This document shows, in pieces, positions 15,454 through 22,078 of a DNA stretch of 51,282 nt. The notes beneath the pieces were generated by a model that was not told the DNA's origin, ran no database searches, and saw only the letters and a list, made by a program, of their open reading frames with translations. The translations under genes were made by a program, and so were the position numbers. The number at the start of each line of letters is the position of its first letter. Positions within the stretch are counted from its first letter, which is position 1. Where the stretch lies: the NCBI GenBank assembly GCA_946611605.1, contig CAMODU010000004.1, positions 1-51,282 of the forward strand, read 5' to 3'. The DNA is from an uncultured bacterium. GTDB lineage: Bacteria; Bacillota_I; Bacilli_A; RF39; UBA660.

Positions 15454-16686
15454 ATGAAAAAGTATGTAACTGATATTAACAACAAAAGATACTTTGAAGA
15501 AGATTATGCACATAGTATTAATACATATGATGAGAATGTTAAAGTATATAAAAGTAAAACTATATCATTCTTTTCAGGTATAGGTGGTGCATTAACACAA
15601 GCTTCAACTGTGAACTATAAATTATTAAGTAGTTATAGTAAGAATAAGTTAATTAATCTATACTTTAAAGATTTAAAATATAGATATATAAGATTACCTA
15701 TTGGTTCTTGTGATTTTTCACCTGTTACATATGATTACTTAAAAGGATTTAAATTTGATATAAATAAAGATAATGAATATATAATACCATTATTAGATGA
15801 AATAAAAGATTTTAAAATTAGTTATATAGCATCTCCTTGGTCTCCACCAAAAAGATGGAAATATCCTATTATAAATAGATTAAGAAGAACATGTTATAGA
15901 AGATATGCTAAATACTTAATAAAGTATTTAGATTACTATAATAAATATGGTATTAATATAGATTTCTTAAGCATACAAAATGAACCATATGCATATCAAA
16001 AATGGGAATCATGTCTATGGTCTACTAGAAGACAAAAATTATTTATTAATAAATATATGATACCTTATTTAAATAAGAATAATATGAATGCATCTATCAT
16101 GTTACATGATCATAATAAAAAAGATTTATTAAAGAAGATAGATAAATTATATGAACCAAATAATAAAATATCATCTATAGGATTTCATTGGTATGATGGT
16201 TCATATTTTGATGAATTAAATAAAGTTCATAATAAATATCCTAATCTATTATTAATAGAATCAGAAATGTCATGTGGTTATTCTCCATATGTTGAAAAAG
16301 AATGGATTAAAGATGCAGAATTATATGCAAATGAAATAATTGGAAATATAAATTCAGGAATGAATATATTTGTGGATTGGAATTTATTATTAGATGAACA
16401 AGGTGGCCCTAATCATAAGAATAATTTTGTTAAAGCACCAATAATAAGAAAAGATGAAGATATAATAGTAACACCTATATATCATTACTTAAAACATATA
16501 TCATTACATCAAGAACAATTAGTACATCAAATATCATCTGATAAGTTAAAAATAATAGCTACTAATAAAGATGATAAATATATCATAACTGTATTAAATG
16601 ATAGTGATGAAGATATTAACTTTAATATAAAAAATATGGTTAAGGATACTATTAATAAACATACTATTATTACATATGTAATATAA
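15454..16686 (+). CDS. GH30-family glycoside hydrolase, apparently cytosolic
   Basis: A protein of about 410 aa matching GH30 (glucosylceramidase-like retaining beta-glycosidases). Visible are the start SFFSGIGGALTQAS, RLPIGSCDFS, SPWSPPKRWK, the acid/base Glu in SIQNEP (about residue 178), GFHWYDG, and the nucleophile Glu in IESEMSCGY (about 271). A C-terminal beta part follows GGPNHKNN. There is no signal peptide, so it probably acts on imported oligosaccharides. GTG 15445 and ATG 15448 are alternative starts; I prefer ATG 15454 behind GATGTGAT. No transporter is adjacent. Confidence 0.9.
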   Translation: MKKYVTDINNKRYFEEDYAHSINTYDENVKVYKSKTISFFSGIGGALTQASTVNYKLLSSYSKNKLINLYFKDLKYRYIRLPIGSCDFSPVTYDYLKGFKFDINKDNEYIIPLLDEIKDFKISYIASPWSPPKRWKYPIINRLRRTCYRRYAKYLIKYLDYYNKYGINIDFLSIQNEPYAYQKWESCLWSTRRQKLFINKYMIPYLNKNNMNASIMLHDHNKKDLLKKIDKLYEPNNKISSIGFHWYDGSYFDELNKVHNKYPNLLLIESEMSCGYSPYVEKEWIKDAELYANEIIGNINSGMNIFVDWNLLLDEQGGPNHKNNFVKAPIIRKDEDIIVTPIYHYLKHISLHQEQLVHQISSDKLKIIATNKDDKYIITVLNDSDEDINFNIKNMVKDTINKHTIITYVI

Positions 16687-16716
16687 AAAGAGTTAACAAC
16701 ATAGTTAACTCTTTTA
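16685..16716. terminator. Bidirectional terminator between the GH30 and HAD genes
   Basis: AAAAGAGTTAAC and GTTAACTCTTTT (16686-16715) form a 12-bp stem around AACATA, with A/T runs on both sides. Confidence 0.88.
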
Positions 16717-17376
16717 TTATCTACATAAACATTTAAGATCATGTATAACTTTATAATCATCTTCTTGAATATTATTATATCTATCCATCTTATATGATTC
16801 TATTCCCATACTAATTGCTGTATCTAAAGGAGTGTTAGAATCATCTACAAATAATATATTAGATGGATCTATATTATATTCATCCATTGGTATTTGAAAG
16901 AATTCTTTCTTATCTTTTTTTATACCATAATAAGAAGATATATACATATTCTTAAAATATTCTGTTAATCCCCAATGATTCATTAGATATTCACCACATG
17001 GCCAATTATCAGTTAATAATATAAGATTATATATATCTTTTAATTGTATTAATTCTTCTCTTATATCTTTAAATAATCTATATTTAGTTGGTGAATAAGT
17101 TATATCATTAGCTATAGTATCTATATCATTTAAAGGTATTTTATATTCTAATCTATCAAATATACCTTTATAGAAATCATAATACATTTCTACTTCTTCT
17201 CTTAATGTTAATACTTTTCTATCTAATATATCACCAAAGTATTTAACACTATTAGATATAGCTTTTCTATTTAAATTATGTTCTTTTATATAATCATTAA
17301 AATAAGGAGTTATAAACCAATCCCCTGTAGTTGGATAACATATAACATATCCAAAATCTAAAAATAAATATTTCAT
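16717..17376 (-). CDS. HAD-superfamily hydrolase
   Basis: A 219-aa HAD protein. Motif I is LFLDFGYVICYP: the nucleophile Asp is present but the second Asp of DxD is replaced, as in other FDxGxV-type HADs. Motif II is ILLTDNW, motif III the Lys-rich KKDKKEFF region, and motif IV FVDDSNTPLDTAISMG. It probably acts on small phosphorylated metabolites; the substrate is unknown. The start follows the lipid-kinase stop by one base, so it is the last gene of a three-gene operon. Confidence 0.88.
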   Translation of the reverse strand: MKYLFLDFGYVICYPTTGDWFITPYFNDYIKEHNLNRKAISNSVKYFGDILDRKVLTLREEVEMYYDFYKGIFDRLEYKIPLNDIDTIANDITYSPTKYRLFKDIREELIQLKDIYNLILLTDNWPCGEYLMNHWGLTEYFKNMYISSYYGIKKDKKEFFQIPMDEYNIDPSNILFVDDSNTPLDTAISMGIESYKMDRYNNIQEDDYKVIHDLKCLCR

Positions 17377-17377
17377 T

Positions 17378-18259
17378 CTATTTCTTCCTTACTTTTGTAA
17401 TTTCATCTATTAATTCTTGATCATAATATACTTTTATACCATTAGGTATAACTTCTACATCAAATGTTCTATCAGTTAAAGTATCTCCATCTATATTACA
17501 TGTAAGATTCTTATGAGCATTTATAAATACTTTCTTAGATCTTATTACTTTAACTTTATTATTCTTTTCGTGTTTACCTTTATTCATACCTAATAATAAT
17601 TTAGCAATGTTTAATCTAGACATTTTATCAACAATATAAATATCTAATAGACCATCATCTAATAAAGCATTAGTCCCAATCTTATAACCACCACCATAGT
17701 ATCTAGCATTACATAATGCTAAGGTAGTATAATCTCCTTCATATGTTTCATCATCTATCTTGATAGATAAATGTTTAGGAGTAAAAGTTAAGAAATTCTT
17801 TATAATAGATGCATTGTATCTTTGAGATTTAGGTATTAGCTTAGAATGAATTATATCTTCATTATTAGCTATATCTGCATCTATACCAAAGCATGCTACA
17901 TTAATAAAGTATCTATTATTAATTCTTACTAAATCTATATCATTAATACCATTTTTTAATAATTCTTTATTAGTTCTATAGAAATCATTACCTGTGCCAT
18001 ATGGAATATACCCTAATATATTCTTAGTATGAACTATAGCATTTAAAGTTCTATTTATAGTTCCATCTCCACCTACACATATAATTATATTTTCATCATT
18101 TTTATAATTATCTATTATTTCTTCAGTAAATCTATGTTTAGAATTAACTTCAATAGCAAAATCTAAATTTCTTTCTACTGCTACCTCAGTTATCCTATCT
18201 ATTAATAGATTAGTCTTATCTTTTAAACTAAAAGAATTAATTAAAAATATATATTTCAT
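17378..18259 (-). CDS. Diacylglycerol/lipid kinase family protein (DgkB/YegS type)
   Basis: A 293-aa soluble lipid kinase. The nucleotide-binding motif ICVGGDGTINRTLNAI (about residues 61-76) and IPYGTGNDFYRT (about 85-96) are characteristic, followed by the C-terminal beta domain with YGGGYKIGTNALLDDGLLDIYIV. Likely role: phosphorylation of diacylglycerol or a related membrane lipid for recycling into phospholipid synthesis. It lies between a D/E-rich small protein and a HAD hydrolase in one operon. Confidence 0.94.
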   Translation of the reverse strand: MKYIFLINSFSLKDKTNLLIDRITEVAVERNLDFAIEVNSKHRFTEEIIDNYKNDENIIICVGGDGTINRTLNAIVHTKNILGYIPYGTGNDFYRTNKELLKNGINDIDLVRINNRYFINVACFGIDADIANNEDIIHSKLIPKSQRYNASIIKNFLTFTPKHLSIKIDDETYEGDYTTLALCNARYYGGGYKIGTNALLDDGLLDIYIVDKMSRLNIAKLLLGMNKGKHEKNNKVKVIRSKKVFINAHKNLTCNIDGDTLTDRTFDVEVIPNGIKVYYDQELIDEITKVRKK

Positions 18260-18267
18260 ATTATCAC

Positions 18268-18555
18268 CTAGAATTCATCATTGTAGTAATCGTCGTCTTC
18301 CATCTCTTCATCTTCGTCATCTTCAAAAGATGTTTCATCCCATCCTTCTTTCATGACCTTATCAATTTCATCATCATCTAATCCAAGATTCTTTAATCTC
18401 TTTCTTTCTTCATCATCTAGATTATCGATTTCATCATCTTCAAATCCATCTTCATCTTCGTCATCTTCATCTTCTTCAAATTCATCTTCATCTTCGTCGT
18501 CTTCAAATTCGTCATTAACAATCATATAATCTAATAAATCATCATTTTTAAACAT
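18268..18555 (-). CDS. Very acidic low-complexity protein
   Basis: A 95-aa protein in which most residues are Asp or Glu, in three blocks separated by two short ordered-looking stretches (DDEERKRLKNLGLDDDEIDKV is typical of the middle). No Cys and no membrane segment. The start is ATG 18555 behind AAGGTGATAACT; the GTG at 18564 is part of that ribosome site. The acidic tail resembles that of RNA polymerase delta (RpoE), but the N-terminal HARE domain of delta is not present. First gene of the operon with the lipid kinase. Confidence 0.8.
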   Translation of the reverse strand: MFKNDDLLDYMIVNDEFEDDEDEDEFEEDEDDEDEDGFEDDEIDNLDDEERKRLKNLGLDDDEIDKVMKEGWDETSFEDDEDEEMEDDDYYNDEF

Positions 18556-18573
18556 AGTTATCACCTTGCCTAT

Positions 18574-18582
18574 ATTATAGCA
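18574..18582 (-). promoter_or_regulatory. Extended -10 promoter of the acidic-protein operon
   Basis: TGCTATAAT lies about 18 bp before the start at 18555. Confidence 0.55.
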
Positions 18583-18586
18583 TAAT

Positions 18587-18614
18587 AAATGAAGAATTAT
18601 TTTAATTCTTCATA
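18587..18614 (-). terminator. Hairpin at the end of the tyrosine phosphatase gene
   Basis: ATGAAGAATTA pairs with TAATTCTTCAT (18589-18613) around TTT and contains the stop codon. The T-tract that follows is weak, so termination may be partial. Confidence 0.6.
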
Positions 18615-19010
18615 TAACTTATTACATCCTTCAACAATATCTTTATAAGCTGTTTCAAAATCTCTTGTATACCAAGGATCATCTATATCTTTAGACAATA
18701 GTTTTTTAACCTTACTATCATCACCTATTAATCTTTTAACATTATTCCTATTATATTCATCAAATACAATAATGTAATCATATTCATCATATTCTTTATT
18801 AGTTAATTGTTTAGCCATATGAGTATCATAAGGTATATTATGTTTATCTAATATGTCTTTAGTTAAATAATATAAATCATTACCTATTTCTTCTGTCGAA
18901 GTAGCTCTAGATTCAATTATAAACTCATCATTAGTAATATATTTGAATATATATTTAGCCATGGGTGATCTACATATATTACCATGACATACAAACATAA
19001 TCTTCTTCAT
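18597..19010 (-). CDS. Low-molecular-weight protein tyrosine phosphatase
   Basis: A 137-aa LMW-PTP. The P-loop is FVCHGNICRSPMA (about residues 6-18), with nucleophile Cys, the C-x5-R pattern and a following Ser, and the general-acid Asp is in DIDDPWYTRDFE near residue 112. It has a strong AGGAGG ribosome site and starts a few bases after the stop of the upstream HAD-like gene, with which it forms an operon. In Gram-positive bacteria such enzymes act on tyrosine-phosphorylated proteins or stress-related targets. Confidence 0.95.
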   Translation of the reverse strand: MKKIMFVCHGNICRSPMAKYIFKYITNDEFIIESRATSTEEIGNDLYYLTKDILDKHNIPYDTHMAKQLTNKEYDEYDYIIVFDEYNRNNVKRLIGDDSKVKKLLSKDIDDPWYTRDFETAYKDIVEGCNKLYEELK

Positions 19011-19014
19011 AATA

Positions 19015-19539
19015 TTACCTCCTATGTGAATATCTATTTAATACTCCATACATTAAAGAAATATGTCTATCCATTAAACCATCTTCATAGTTAGTTAATA
19101 CCATATTATTTAATAAATCATTACTATAATCTATAGCTAATTCACCATCAACAATAACATAATTATTAACATCATGTTCATTAACATACTTTTTTATTAA
19201 ACTACCTCTAAATGGAGTTGTACCATCTATATAACCTACAATAGGTAACCCTAATTCATATAAATCATTTAGGAATGTTTCATAGTATTCTTGTTCACTC
19301 CAATTAGACATCATTACAACACCACTAGCGGTGTTTTTAGCGACTTCAATAACCATACTTAGTTTTTCCATATTAATTCTAAGCATATCATATTTAATAA
19401 TGGTATTTAAATGAGGTTTGGCTTCTTGAGCAGATTCAAATAATACATCTCTTTCAATCTTTCTAATAACTGATTCTTGAGATTGTAAATATTTCTTATC
19501 ATTTAATACACCATCAATATCTAAGAATATTATATTCAT
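19015..19539 (-). CDS. HAD-like phosphatase domain protein
   Basis: A 174-aa protein starting MNIIFLDIDGVLND, the DxDG motif I of HAD phosphatases. VVMMSNWSEQ fits motif II and NYVIVDGELAIDYSNDLL is in the place of motif IV. It resembles small stand-alone HADs of the Swiss Army Knife RNA-repair type, but I cannot fix the substrate. I choose ATG 19539 behind AGGTGG instead of the GTG at 19548. First gene of the operon with the tyrosine phosphatase. Confidence 0.85.
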   Translation of the reverse strand: MNIIFLDIDGVLNDKKYLQSQESVIRKIERDVLFESAQEAKPHLNTIIKYDMLRINMEKLSMVIEVAKNTASGVVMMSNWSEQEYYETFLNDLYELGLPIVGYIDGTTPFRGSLIKKYVNEHDVNNYVIVDGELAIDYSNDLLNNMVLTNYEDGLMDRHISLMYGVLNRYSHRR

Positions 19540-19575
19540 CAAAACCACCTAGTTACATATTATAGCACAAAAATA

Positions 19576-19602
19576 AATAAAAAAAGAGGTATAAACCTCT
19601 AA
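19576..19602 (-). terminator. Terminator of the tRNA-Arg/tRNA-Pro unit
   Basis: AGAGGT and ACCTCT (19585-19600) flank TATA, followed by a run of T residues on the minus strand, right after tRNA-Pro. Confidence 0.8.
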
Positions 19603-19610
19603 TTTACAAA

Positions 19611-19687
19611 TGGTCGGGAAGACAGGATTTGAACCTGCGACCCCTAGTTCCCAAAACTAGTGCACTACCAAGCTGTGCTACTTCCCG
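19611..19687 (-). tRNA. tRNA-Pro (TGG)
   Basis: A 77-nt gene with encoded CCA. The acceptor stem is CGGGAAG/CTTCCCG, the anticodon stem CTAGT/ACTAG encloses TTTGGGA with anticodon TGG, and the T-loop TTCAAAT is normal. It is the second gene of a two-tRNA unit with tRNA-Arg. Confidence 0.95.
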
Positions 19688-19703
19688 AAATATAAATTTA
19701 AAA

Positions 19704-19780
19704 TGGTGCGCCCAGAGGGAGTCGAACCCCCAACCTTTTGGTCCGTAGCCAAACGCTCTATCCAGTTGAGCTATGAGCGC
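19704..19780 (-). tRNA. tRNA-Arg (ACG)
   Basis: A 77-nt gene with encoded CCA. The anticodon stem TTTGG/CCAAA encloses CTACGGA with anticodon ACG (expected to be edited to ICG), and the T-loop is TTCGACT. It is the first gene after the promoter at 19803-19830. Confidence 0.95.
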
Positions 19781-19802
19781 GGGAACTCCGAACTACTAAT
19801 AA

Positions 19803-19830
19803 ATTATACCATATTTAAAATATTTTGCAA
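19803..19830 (-). promoter_or_regulatory. Promoter of the tRNA-Arg/tRNA-Pro unit
   Basis: TTGCAA (19825-19830), a 16-bp spacer and TATAAT (19803-19808) with TGG before the -10. Confidence 0.75.
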
Positions 19831-19896
19831 CTAATAAATAAATATAATTATTTTAATAATTATATTACCCTTTTTGTTTAATTAATTTTATATAAA

Positions 19897-19905
19897 TGGT
19901 ATAAT
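19897..19905 (+). promoter_or_regulatory. Extended -10 promoter of the 19925 gene
   Basis: TGGTATAAT, 20 bp before the start codon, with a GGTGAT ribosome site in between. Confidence 0.6.
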
Positions 19906-19924
19906 TAGTATAGGTGATAAAAGA

Positions 19925-20344
19925 ATGGTAAACGACTTTATATACAACATAGAATTTACAACAAATAACCAAGATATTATCTCTATATTTCCATCAAGTT
20001 TTTCTAATTTCTATATTGCTAATATAGATAACAATGGTGATGAAATATCATATGGTGTAGATGGCAACACATTAGATGCTAACTACTTTATGATTAAGAT
20101 ATTAAATGATAAATCTTATGATGCTGCAGAAGTAATTAAGAGATTACAAACTAAAACAGATATAACTGGTTTATCAATTCATTTTACAAATGGAAAGACT
20201 CAAGTATTTAATATACCTAAAAGAAGAGTACAAAAAGATGGAATATTAATTAATAAGTATGAAGAAGTCTTTAATGATGAAGATGATCTATGTATCATCA
20301 TAAGTGATAAAGATATAAAATATAAAAAAGAACTATTTGCTTAG
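19925..20344 (+). CDS. Small soluble protein of unknown function
   Basis: A 139-aa cytosolic protein without membrane segments or clear motifs. It looks like an alpha/beta domain with a strand-rich first half, a helix (SYDAAEVIKRLQ, about residues 63-74) and paired strands (GLSIHFTNGKTQVFNIP). Start behind AGGTGATAAAAGA. Its last codons and stop lie in a terminator hairpin and overlap the convergent lipoprotein gene by four bases. Confidence 0.8.
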   Translation: MVNDFIYNIEFTTNNQDIISIFPSSFSNFYIANIDNNGDEISYGVDGNTLDANYFMIKILNDKSYDAAEVIKRLQTKTDITGLSIHFTNGKTQVFNIPKRRVQKDGILINKYEEVFNDEDDLCIIISDKDIKYKKELFA

Positions 20345-20352
20345 TTCTTTTT
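20324..20352. terminator. Bidirectional terminator containing both stop codons
   Basis: AAAAAGAACTA (20325-20335) pairs over 11 bp with TAGTTCTTTTT (20342-20352). The loop is TTTGCT. The stop codons of both convergent genes lie at the loop side of the stem. Confidence 0.88.
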
Positions 20353-20751
20353 ATTTATCTTTAAATACTTATATATACTATTTAAATTATCTTTATTATC
20401 ACTTTTAATTCTAAAGTACATATCAGAATTATCAATATCTATAATATATACATATTCATTCTTATATTCATAATAAATATAATTGTCTTTAATATCATGA
20501 GTTATTTCATCTGTATTTATTATTCTTTTAAAATATTCATATCCCTCTTTATTAATGAATTCTCCCTTTACTATTTCTTGATTATCTTTAGATATAATAA
20601 TTGGAGTATTATCAGATAAAGATAGGTTTTCTCCTTTAATAGATATTTCTACATCTTCCTTTGTAGAAGAAATATTATATGTATGTTTATATGTTTTACT
20701 ACATCCAACCATGAAAGGAATTATTAATAGTAATACTAATATCTTTTTCAT
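20341..20751 (-). CDS. Small lipoprotein of unknown function
   Basis: A 136-aa lipoprotein: signal peptide with lipobox FMVGC (Cys at about residue 17), then a beta-rich domain with EDVEISIKGENLSLSDNTP and a C-terminal DMYFRIKSDNKDNLNSIYKYL. No enzymatic motif. Promoter TGATATAAT at 20767-20775 and a GGTGATAAT ribosome site. Convergent with the 19925 gene. Confidence 0.85.
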   Translation of the reverse strand: MKKILVLLLIIPFMVGCSKTYKHTYNISSTKEDVEISIKGENLSLSDNTPIIISKDNQEIVKGEFINKEGYEYFKRIINTDEITHDIKDNYIYYEYKNEYVYIIDIDNSDMYFRIKSDNKDNLNSIYKYLKINKKN

Positions 20752-20766
20752 ATTATCACCATTTAT

Positions 20767-20775
20767 ATTATATCA
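20767..20775 (-). promoter_or_regulatory. Extended -10 promoter of the lipoprotein gene
   Basis: TGATATAAT starting seven bases after the U-tract of the upstream gene. Confidence 0.6.
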
Positions 20776-20778
20776 AAT

Positions 20779-20802
20779 AAAAAAGATGTATTACACATCT
20801 TA
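20779..20802 (-). terminator. Terminator of the 20800 gene
   Basis: AAGATGT and ACATCTT (20783-20801) with ATTAC loop, then T residues on the minus strand. It includes the stop codon. Confidence 0.78.
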
Positions 20803-21192
20803 TTTTACTATATAATTAATATCTGTTGCTTGCATTATATCAGCATCAGTTGAAGCCTTAATAACTGTAGCTTCACCATTTAGCATTGATTTACCAACAT
20901 ATCCATATAATGTTATAGCACCCTTATCAGTTGTTAATACTATTTCTATTGTATTAACATTAATATTTCTAGTTGCTGTAACAGTAGCTTGATAAGTAGC
21001 AACACCTTGATCTTCTACTAATGAAATATTAGTAATAGTTAATCCATCTAATACTTTATCATCTAGCAAACTAGATTCTACTGAATAAGATGGTCTAAAG
21101 ATTGCTACACCTACAACTGTTAATACAGCTATTAAAACAATAACATAATAAATAGGTTTAACTGTTTTTAATTTTTCTACTAGTTTTTTCAT
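20800..21192 (-). CDS. Single-pass membrane-anchored protein with small beta domain
   Basis: A 130-aa protein: a basic N-terminus, one membrane helix (about residues 13-32) and an extracellular domain of alternating strands (GLTITNISLVEDQGVATYQATVTA, GAITLYGYVGKSML) that looks like a compact immunoglobulin-like sandwich. No cysteines. Function unknown. Own promoter (TGATATAAT, 21220-21228). Confidence 0.8.
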   Translation of the reverse strand: MKKLVEKLKTVKPIYYVIVLIAVLTVVGVAIFRPSYSVESSLLDDKVLDGLTITNISLVEDQGVATYQATVTATRNINVNTIEIVLTTDKGAITLYGYVGKSMLNGEATVIKASTDADIMQATDINYIVK

Positions 21193-21219
21193 ATATACTC
21201 TCCTACGTTCACTATAATC

Positions 21220-21228
21220 ATTATATCA
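21220..21228 (-). promoter_or_regulatory. Extended -10 promoter of the 20800 gene
   Basis: TGATATAAT, about 28 bp before the start codon. Confidence 0.55.
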
Positions 21229-21250
21229 TATTTAGATAAAAAAGAACATA

Positions 21251-22078
21251 TTAATTATTCTCTTCTTTCTCTTCACCATAATTTAATACTAAACCAATAA
21301 CAAATATAAATGATACAAAATATAACCAAATCATTATTAATGCAACATTAGCAAGTCCACCATATAACATTTCATAATTATACATATGAGATGCTATCAT
21401 ACCATATACAACTGTAATAATTGACCAACCAATTGTGGTAAATAACGTACCAATATTAATATGTGTATTATTTCTCATTCTATCTGGAGCAAAGTTATAA
21501 AACATTCTTAAGAATAAAAATAATATTATAAACATTGCAGGATATTCTAACCATTTAATATATTCAGTTATATTACCATTATTTAATAATGAAATTAATA
21601 ATGTTTCTATTCTTGATTTATATACAGATAATAATAGTAATGCAATAACAAATATTACTATCATAACTGTCATAAATACGGCTTTAATTCTTCTTTTTAT
21701 CCATGTAGATTGTCTAATACCATATATATTATTAGAAATAATAATTATAGTATTACATCCATTAGAAGCTATAAATAACATCCATACCATTAACACTATT
21801 AAAGGTATAGTTATTGCACCTGATGTTATATGAGGTATTACATAACCAATACCACCAGGTACAAATAAATCTAATGTATCTACAAATCTAGAATAATCTA
21901 ATTCAAATAGGTTAGCAGTATAACATGCTAATGTTATTAAAGGTACTAATGATAATAACATATAGAATGCTAACTGACCAGGAAGCAACCCCATCTCAGG
22001 CTTTTGAATTATTTCAATTATTTCTTGAAAATACTTTCTTATTTTACCTGGAGAACTATTCTTCTTCTGATTCTTCAT
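21251..22078 (-). CDS. YihY/BrkB-family membrane protein
   Basis: A 275-aa integral membrane protein with about six helices. LLPGQLAFYMLLSLVPLITL near residues 31-50 is the diagnostic start of the YihY/virulence factor BrkB family (once labelled RNase BN). The biochemical role is unsettled; an envelope-transport role is often assumed. The start overlaps the end of the GGDEF gene by 23 bases in another frame, so it is translationally coupled as the third gene of the operon. Confidence 0.93.
   Translation of the reverse strand: MKNQKKNSSPGKIRKYFQEIIEIIQKPEMGLLPGQLAFYMLLSLVPLITLACYTANLFELDYSRFVDTLDLFVPGGIGYVIPHITSGAITIPLIVLMVWMLFIASNGCNTIIIISNNIYGIRQSTWIKRRIKAVFMTVMIVIFVIALLLLSVYKSRIETLLISLLNNGNITEYIKWLEYPAMFIILFLFLRMFYNFAPDRMRNNTHINIGTLFTTIGWSIITVVYGMIASHMYNYEMLYGGLANVALIMIWLYFVSFIFVIGLVLNYGEEKEENN

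Noticed and set aside
18268-18564. RNA polymerase delta subunit (rpoE) call for the acidic protein
   Set aside because: The N-terminal HARE-type domain is absent; only composition is shared.
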